From Haladaptatus sp. ZSTT2 (GTDB lineage Archaea > Halobacteriota > Halobacteria > Halobacteriales > Halococcaceae): a DNA stretch of 64,000 bases. The notes under the pieces are model-generated. The model saw only the letters and a program-made list of their open reading frames with translations, was not told the origin of the DNA and did not search any database. This document shows, one piece after another, positions 59,731 through 64,000 of this stretch. The DNA lies in assembly GCF_037081775.1 (NCBI RefSeq), contig NZ_JBAMHQ010000001.1, positions 1,798,001 through 1,862,000 of the forward strand, in the 5' to 3' direction. The translations under genes and the position numbers were made by a program. Each line of letters starts with the position of its first letter. Within the stretch, counting starts at the first letter, position 1.

Positions 59731-60168
59731 TTACTGGCTGGCTTCGCCTTCGAGCTGTCGAACCGTGAGAACGGGCACCGAACACCGGCGAACCACCGTC
59801 TCCGCGACGCTTCCCAAGAGGAAGCGGTGTTCGCCGTGACGGCCGCGGGTGCCGGTTGCGACGACGTCGATGTCGTTGTCGCGGGCGTACTCGCAGATGA
59901 CGCTCGCCGGGCGGCCGGTTTCGATGGCGGTGACGACCTCACCAGCAGCGCCCGCTTTCACCGCCGCAAGCGCCTCGTCTGCGGCGTCTTCGAGCGCGTC
60001 GCGGAACTCCGCACGGATGCTGTCGGGGGCGGTGTCAATCTCGCTGTCATCGATGACGTAGAGGGCGTGGACCGTGGCATCGAAGCGGTTTGCGAGGTCG
60101 AGCGCAACCGTCACGGCTCGCTCGACGCTAGCTGAACCATCGGTTGCGATGACCACGGAGTCAATCAT
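59731..60168 (-). CDS. Universal stress protein with intact ATP-binding motif
   Basis: A 145-residue UspA protein: MIDSVVIATDGSASVERAV and a C-terminal GTRGRHGEHRFLLGSVAETVVRRCSVPVLTV that has the full G-x2-G-x9-G-S nucleotide motif. The ATG at 60168 is the family start. Divergent from the next UspA gene (85-bp gap). Confidence 0.93.
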   Translation of the reverse strand: MIDSVVIATDGSASVERAVTVALDLANRFDATVHALYVIDDSEIDTAPDSIRAEFRDALEDAADEALAAVKAGAAGEVVTAIETGRPASVICEYARDNDIDVVATGTRGRHGEHRFLLGSVAETVVRRCSVPVLTVRQLEGEASQ

Positions 60169-60253
60169 ACGCTCTCGTTTTGCGCGATGATGTATAAATT
60201 CTGCCTGTCGCGCCCTCGGAGCCTTTTTTAGGTGGGGCGACCCAGGTTGGCAC

Positions 60254-60703
60254 ATGGCTGCGCCCGTTTCAGTTGACACGGTGCTCGCTCCCGTCGACGG
60301 CAGCGAAGCCTCGATGCAGGCTGCCGAATACGCGCTTGCGATTGCCGAACGTTACGGCGCATCGGTTCACCTCCTCAGTATCGTGAGCGAAGACTCCGTC
60401 CGTGCGATGGCGACAGGCGAACTCGAACCTGACACCGTCGCAGACCGCATGGAGACGTTCGTCAAATCACTCGAATCCATCCGCCCGGAATCCGTCTCGG
60501 TTGGGCACTCTGCGGCCGCTGGCTTCTCGCTGCACCGCAAAACCCAGCACCCCGGAAGCGTCATCTTGGACGTGGCAGACGACGTGGACGCAGACTTCCT
60601 CGTCATCCCCCGCGAACCGCTTACGGGGCGACCTGACGAAGTGCTCTCGAAAGCCGCAGAATACGTGTTGCTCTACGCGAGCCAGCCCGTGCTCTCAGTT
60701 TAG
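60254..60703 (+). CDS. Universal stress protein lacking the ATP motif
   Basis: A 149-residue UspA-fold protein: VDTVLAPVDGSEASMQAAEYALAIAERYGASVHLLSIV. In place of the glycine-rich ATP motif it has PREPLTGRPDEVLSKAAEYVLLYASQPVLSV, so it probably does not bind ATP in the usual way and may act as a partner of the divergent UspA. Its last 9 bases overlap the convergent GNAT gene. Confidence 0.88.
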   Translation: MAAPVSVDTVLAPVDGSEASMQAAEYALAIAERYGASVHLLSIVSEDSVRAMATGELEPDTVADRMETFVKSLESIRPESVSVGHSAAAGFSLHRKTQHPGSVILDVADDVDADFLVIPREPLTGRPDEVLSKAAEYVLLYASQPVLSV

Positions 60704-61216
60704 TCGAATCGCCATTTCGAGTTCGAAGCTCTCGGTGCCGCTCGTCTCGAAGCCGACTTTGTGATACAGACCAATCGCAGCGGCGTTCCATCGCTCGACG
60801 GTGAGCCACACCTTTTTGACGCCTCGTGTGGCACCAAGCCCGAGCAGTGCGGTCAGCAGCTTCGAGCCAATCCCTGCGCCCTGATACGCGTGGAGGACGA
60901 AGATGGCGAGTTCGTACGACTCGCCGTCGTCGGGGACGAGCGTGGCGTGCCCAATGACATCGCCGTCGTGGCGGACGACCACGTTGTGCCCTTTCGGGAC
61001 GATGTTTTCGAGCCACTTGCGGACGCTCTGTTCGCCAACCGGCGGGATGCCCTGTGCGCGGTCTGCGGGGTCGAACTCGACGTACATCGCCACGAGTTCT
61101 TCTATCGCGCCGTCGTACGCTTCGACGACAAGTTCGCGGCCTTCCGTATCGGTGAACGAAAGCGGCGGTTCCTCGAAGGGGCCTGTCACCTCGTCGGGGT
61201 AGACGTCGTGGCTCAT
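60695..61216 (-). CDS. GNAT family N-acetyltransferase
   Basis: A 173-residue GNAT protein: a beta-alpha core with VIGHATLVPDDGESYELAIFVLHAYQGAGIGSKLL, where QGAGIG is the acetyl-CoA pyrophosphate loop, and a final AAIGLYHKVGFETSGTESFELEM. Substrate unknown. Overlaps the downstream UspA gene by ATGA (61213-61216), suggesting coupled translation. Confidence 0.9.
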   Translation of the reverse strand: MSHDVYPDEVTGPFEEPPLSFTDTEGRELVVEAYDGAIEELVAMYVEFDPADRAQGIPPVGEQSVRKWLENIVPKGHNVVVRHDGDVIGHATLVPDDGESYELAIFVLHAYQGAGIGSKLLTALLGLGATRGVKKVWLTVERWNAAAIGLYHKVGFETSGTESFELEMAIRLN

Positions 61217-61581
61217 CGGATGAGCGTCACCGACGTTCGGGAGTTGAGCAGGACGAACTCAGAGACGCTCCCCAAGTTGATTTTTCCCATCGGACTGCGC
61301 TGGCCGCCGCCCAAGACGACGCGGTCGAACTCGCCGCTGTCTGCCAGCTCGACCAGCTTGCTTCCGGGGTGTCCAGAGAGGTGTTCGATGCTCGCTTCGA
61401 CGCCGTTTGCTTCGAGAACCTCGCGCACGCGTCGCTCGATGGCGTCTTTGGTGCGGTCTGATTCGGGGTTATCGAGGATGGCGATGGTGAGCGTATCACC
61501 CGTCGCTTTCGTCCGCTCGACGACTTCTGAGAGCGCGTAAAGTGAGTCGTCGGTTCCGCCGATACCCAACAGCACGTTCAT
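61213..61581 (-). CDS. Short universal stress protein
   Basis: A 122-residue UspA-fold protein: MNVLLGIGGTDDSLYALSEVVERTKATGDTLTIAIL and a C-terminal GGGQRSPMGKINLGSVSEFVLLNSRTSVTLIR with a partial ATP motif. The ATG at 61581 is the family start; longer readings add unrelated residues. Upstream of, and coupled to, the GNAT gene. Three UspA genes lie within 2 kb here. Confidence 0.88.
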   Translation of the reverse strand: MNVLLGIGGTDDSLYALSEVVERTKATGDTLTIAILDNPESDRTKDAIERRVREVLEANGVEASIEHLSGHPGSKLVELADSGEFDRVVLGGGQRSPMGKINLGSVSEFVLLNSRTSVTLIR

Positions 61582-61661
61582 ACGCGGGCAAACGAGTGCT
61601 GGTGGCAAAGTCGTTATCCCTCCGTCGATACGGTTTTGGGGCCGGCGAAACAGGGTGGCAT

Positions 61662-62342
61662 ATGGCAGGTGACCCGCCCGCTCCGGACAACGCTGTGGAG
61701 CAGGCAGACGAGGACACGGACAGCGACTCCCCTGAGACACACGCCGCTTCGGACGCCACGGAATCCGAACCGGCAACTCCGGAATCGAACACCCCACCCG
61801 AGTCAGAACCCGACCGCGACATCCCCGAGGACGTGCGCGAGTACGCCCGCTTCTCGAAGATGGACGGCGCAGCCTACGACCGCGTCAACCAGTTCCTGCG
61901 CGATCGCACGTACGTGACCGCCCGCGAGTGGGCCATCGCGCGCCTCTGCTCTGACTTCCGCACCGAAACCGGCGTCGAGATGACGAAAATCGGGCGCAAC
62001 CTCCCCGAACTCGTCCCCTTCATGACCGACACCTACTCGCCACAAGCGGTCAACCAAGCGCGTTCGAGTTTCGAGAGTAAGGTGCGAAAAGCGGGTGCGA
62101 CCTTCCTCTACGGCGCGATGTGTGACTTCTTCACCGCAGAGGAACTCGACGACGTGATGTACGAGGCGACGGAAATCGCCAAGTTCCTCCTCGAAGTCGA
62201 GGGCGTCGATTTGACCGTGGACGAAGAACTCGCCGCAGAAGAGCGGATCTCGACGGTGATGCGCGAGGTGCGACAGGCGAGTCAGGAGTTACGGTATGAA
62301 GAAGTCGAGTGCCCCGAGTGCGGGTGCATTCACGAACCCTGA
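61662..62342 (+). CDS. DUF5806 family protein
   Basis: A 226-residue haloarchaeal protein. A Ser/Pro/Glu-rich disordered N-terminus of about 50 residues precedes a conserved helical core (EDVREYARFSKMDGAAYDRVNQFLRDRTYVTAREWAIARLCSDF...), and the end has a CPECGCIHEP zinc-ribbon-like motif. It matches DUF5806 as I recall it. Function unknown. The ATG at 61662 fits. Confidence 0.85.
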   Translation: MAGDPPAPDNAVEQADEDTDSDSPETHAASDATESEPATPESNTPPESEPDRDIPEDVREYARFSKMDGAAYDRVNQFLRDRTYVTAREWAIARLCSDFRTETGVEMTKIGRNLPELVPFMTDTYSPQAVNQARSSFESKVRKAGATFLYGAMCDFFTAEELDDVMYEATEIAKFLLEVEGVDLTVDEELAAEERISTVMREVRQASQELRYEEVECPECGCIHEP

Positions 62343-62343
62343 G

Positions 62344-62605
62344 TCAGTTCTCGTCTCGCTGTGGCAACAGCATCGCCGCCTGCTCGTGGGTGAAGGTGAT
62401 GATGCGGTCGGTCGAGAGGCGGCGGACGTGGGTGTAGACAACGCCCTCCTCGCGGGCGCGCGAAATCATTTACTTCTCCGGTTCGCACGTCGTAGTCCGA
62501 CGGGATGCAGATGGCGCGTTTTTCGGCTTCGTCGCGAATCACTAACAGGAGGTAGATGATGTCGTCGTTGCCCGCGCGAAACACCTCGTAGGACTCGAAC
62601 GCGGC
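62344..62605 (-). pseudogene. Remnant of a small haloarchaeal gene, 5'-truncated and frameshifted
   Basis: Reading from 62605 down: AAAFESYEVFRAGNDDIIYLLLVIRDEAEKRAICIPSDYDVRTGEV, then at GTAAATG (minus strand; 62467-62473) the frame shifts by one and continues MISRAREEGVVYTHVRRLSTDRIITFTHEQAAMLL...to a TGA at 62344-62346. Both parts look like one conserved protein. No start codon or N-terminus is present upstream of about 62605, where sequence changes abruptly into the permease fragment. Non-functional as it stands. Confidence 0.7.
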
Positions 62606-62612
62606 GGCCTCT
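62595..62612. other. Deletion or rearrangement junction
   Basis: Two divergent genes, the minus-strand remnant and the plus-strand permease, have both lost their 5' ends, and the open frames meet here within the GC-rich gcggcggcct. A single deletion that removed both N-termini and the shared promoter region is the simplest explanation. No insertion sequence or target duplication is visible. Confidence 0.55.
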
Positions 62613-63196
62613 CGACGATTTCGGGCATCACGCTTGGCATCATGGCCGCTTACTACTCGGACATGACCGACAACGTCATCATGCGGACGATGGACGTGCT
62701 GCTCGCGTTCCCATCACTCCTGCTCGCGGTCGCGCTTGTCGCCATCTTCGGTGCAGGCCTCTGGAAGGTCGTCATCGCGCTCACGCTCGTCTATACGCCC
62801 CGGTTCGCCCGCGTCGTCCGTGGGGCGGCGCTCAAGGTGCTCGAAGACGAGTACGTGGATGCCATCGTCGCGCTTGGGGCGCGCGACCCACGCGTGCTGT
62901 TCCGCCACATCCTGCCGAACACGCTCGCGCCCATCACCGTCCAGAGTACGCTGAACTTCGGCCTCGCCATCATCGACATCGCGGCGCTATCGTTCCTCGG
63001 CTTCGGGGCCGCGCCCGGGACGCCGTCGTGGGGGCTGATGCTCTCGAACGGGGTCACCAACGGCCTCCTTTCAGGTATTTGGTGGTGGTCGTTCTTCCCC
63101 GGGCTGTTCCTCGCCATCACCGTCCTCGGGTTCAACCTCCTCGGTGACGGGATGCGCGACGCACTTGACCCACGGATGCGCGACGCCATCGACTAA
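62603..63196 (+). pseudogene. ABC peptide/nickel-type permease (DppC-like), N-terminally truncated
   Basis: In frame from 62603: GGLSTISGITLGIMAAYYSD, then an intact C-terminal two thirds with the EAA-type motif (DAIVALGARDPRVLFRHILPNTLAP) and final helices (LGFNLLGDGMRDALDPRM). DppC proteins are about 290-320 residues; roughly the first 100, including helix 1, are missing. A Met at 62642 could start translation but would give a partial protein. Its stop overlaps the next ATG (TAATG). No partner ABC genes are in the window. Confidence 0.8.
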
Positions 63197-63527
63197 TGGA
63201 CGTTGGCGCGTGGCTCCGCCCACGCATTCGACTCCTCGCCGGCGCGGGCCTCGTCGGCATCGTCGCCACCGTCGCCTACGCGCTCTATCAGGGTGACGCC
63301 ACCTTTGCGACGAGTCAGGTGTTCGCCCTCGGCGCGCTCGCGCTTGGCTTTGCGACGCTCGGCTGGACTGGCTCGGTGTTCATGGGGCAAGCCATCGAGA
63401 CGATGCAGTCGTACCTCTCTGAGGGGGGCGACTGGACAGAACAAACTCCCGGCGCGCGATGGCGCGCATCGCCGGGTTCGGCGCGGGCATGATGGTGGGT
63501 TCGGTGCTCGCCTCGTTCGCGCTCTAA
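63196..63527 (+). pseudogene. Small membrane protein gene with a frameshift near its end
   Basis: Starts at ATG 63196 (MDVGAWLRPRIRLLAGAG) with two or three hydrophobic helices. After QSYLSEGGDWTEQ the frame goes off into TPGARWRASPG and stops at 63492. One extra base at CCC 63448-63450 would instead give RRAMARIAGFGAGMMVGSVLASFAL, a convincing C-terminal helix ending at TAA 63525-63527. The stop overlaps that of the convergent PPOX gene. Decay or homopolymer error. Confidence 0.65.
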
Positions 63528-63943
63528 CGGCGCTGGCGCGTCGGCGAGGCGCGACCCACCACGGCGTCGGGGCGAATCTTCAGCACCGTCCGCGACGCAT
63601 CTGCCGCGCCTTCGCGCGGCGACTTTTTCTTGCCCGTGTAGCGCTCTGCGAGTCGGTTGAGCTGTTCTTGCCCAACGTCTTCGGTCATCTCGACCACCTC
63701 GCCGCGGATGTGGAGGTACCGATACGGATTCTCTGGGTCACTGATGGCGAGCGAGACGTGTGGGTCGCGTTCGACGTTGCGGTGCTTTCGGTTACCTGTC
63801 ACCGTATTCACGTAAAGAAAACCGTCGTCGTATTCGACCCACATAGGGACGACGTGGGGGCTGCCGTCGGGGAGGACTGAGGCAAACTGCGCGAAGGCAC
63901 GGCCCTCGAACAGGTCGTGGAACTCTGGGGGAATCTCGGCCAT
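63524..63943 (-). CDS. PPOX-class (pyridoxamine oxidase-like) F420/flavin-dependent oxidoreductase
   Basis: A 139-residue split-barrel protein: EIPPEFHDLFEGRAFAQFASVLPDGSPHVVPMWVEYDDGFLYVNTVTGNRKHRNVERDPHVSLAI. The G-R-K-x-R-N turn contacts the cofactor phosphate. These proteins bind FMN or F420 and reduce diverse substrates; haloarchaea make F420. The ATG at 63943 (MAEIPPEF) is the family start. The last 57 bp of the window hold no gene that I can support. Confidence 0.85.
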   Translation of the reverse strand: MAEIPPEFHDLFEGRAFAQFASVLPDGSPHVVPMWVEYDDGFLYVNTVTGNRKHRNVERDPHVSLAISDPENPYRYLHIRGEVVEMTEDVGQEQLNRLAERYTGKKKSPREGAADASRTVLKIRPDAVVGRASPTRQRR

Positions 63944-64000
63944 TCCCCTAGCTACGAGCCGGGAAACCAAAACTTTCGCTCAGCGAACGTTCTGCCCGAC

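Noticed and set aside
62642-63196. Intact DppC-like permease starting at ATG 62642
   Set aside because: Homologous residues continue in frame upstream of the Met to 62603, and the protein would lack about 100 N-terminal residues including helix 1.
1-64000. Insertion sequences, replication origin or rRNA genes
   Set aside because: I looked for transposase motifs, Orc1/Cdc6 genes with origin repeats and rRNA signatures and saw none in this window.

Overview
This window is chromosomal DNA from a halophilic archaeon (class Halobacteria). The evidence is a strongly acidic proteome, GC-rich coding DNA, TATA-type promoters about 25-30 bp upstream of start codons with little or no 5' leader, Tat-type lipoprotein signals, a thermosome, ribosomal protein S6e, archaeal EndA, a Hel308-type helicase and many small proteins found only in haloarchaea. 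The genus cannot be fixed from the sequence alone.

Layout. 0-3 kb: a patatin-like depolymerase and a 3-hydroxybutyrate dehydrogenase (a probable polyhydroxyalkanoate mobilisation pair), RidA, tRNA-Ser(GGA) and small membrane proteins. 3-7.6 kb: thermosome subunit, two decayed paralogous lipoproteins, an ornithine cyclodeaminase/alanine dehydrogenase family enzyme. 7.7-18 kb: leuS, Hsp20, a complete 2-oxoacid dehydrogenase operon (E1alpha, E1beta, E2, E3) and lipA, which makes the lipoyl cofactor for E2. 18-30 kb: information processing: MATE exporter, Ski2-like helicase, a NucS-like N-domain fused to zinc fingers, endA-trpS, pheS-pheT, then pyrD and a Rieske protein. 30-37 kb: small regulators and membrane proteins, an array of triloop hairpins, tRNA-Lys(TTT), siroheme nitrite/sulfite reductase, aldo/keto reductase.

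37-54 kb is a catabolic island. It holds an NhaC-type antiporter, an Lrp/AsnC regulator, a four-gene LIV-type ABC importer in one operon with an FAD amine oxidoreductase and the two subunits of an ATP-dependent hydantoinase/oxoprolinase-family enzyme, then an SDR, the Tat lipoprotein that binds the ABC substrate, an M20 deacylase, a CE4-fold hydrolase of the imidase/deacetylase type and a class III aminotransferase. Together they look like uptake and stepwise opening and deamination of a cyclic amide (hydantoin, N-methylhydantoin, lactam or imide). The substrate is inferred, not shown.

54-64 kb: housekeeping and stress genes (three UspA proteins close together plus one apart, beta-CASP nuclease, S6e, DHH phosphoesterase, GNAT) and a decayed stretch. 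There a peptide-type ABC permease and a divergent gene have both lost their 5' ends at one junction.

The most striking new observation is a 25-codon leader peptide upstream of pheS. Its last six residues include four Phe, and an 8-bp stem followed by T6 lies inside the same short ORF. This is a candidate transcription-attenuation switch in an archaeon. The second is a set of triloop hairpins at 31.83-32.02 kb whose stems differ but always pair, while their flanks are conserved. Four apparent homopolymer-length frameshifts suggest either local gene decay or uncorrected read errors.
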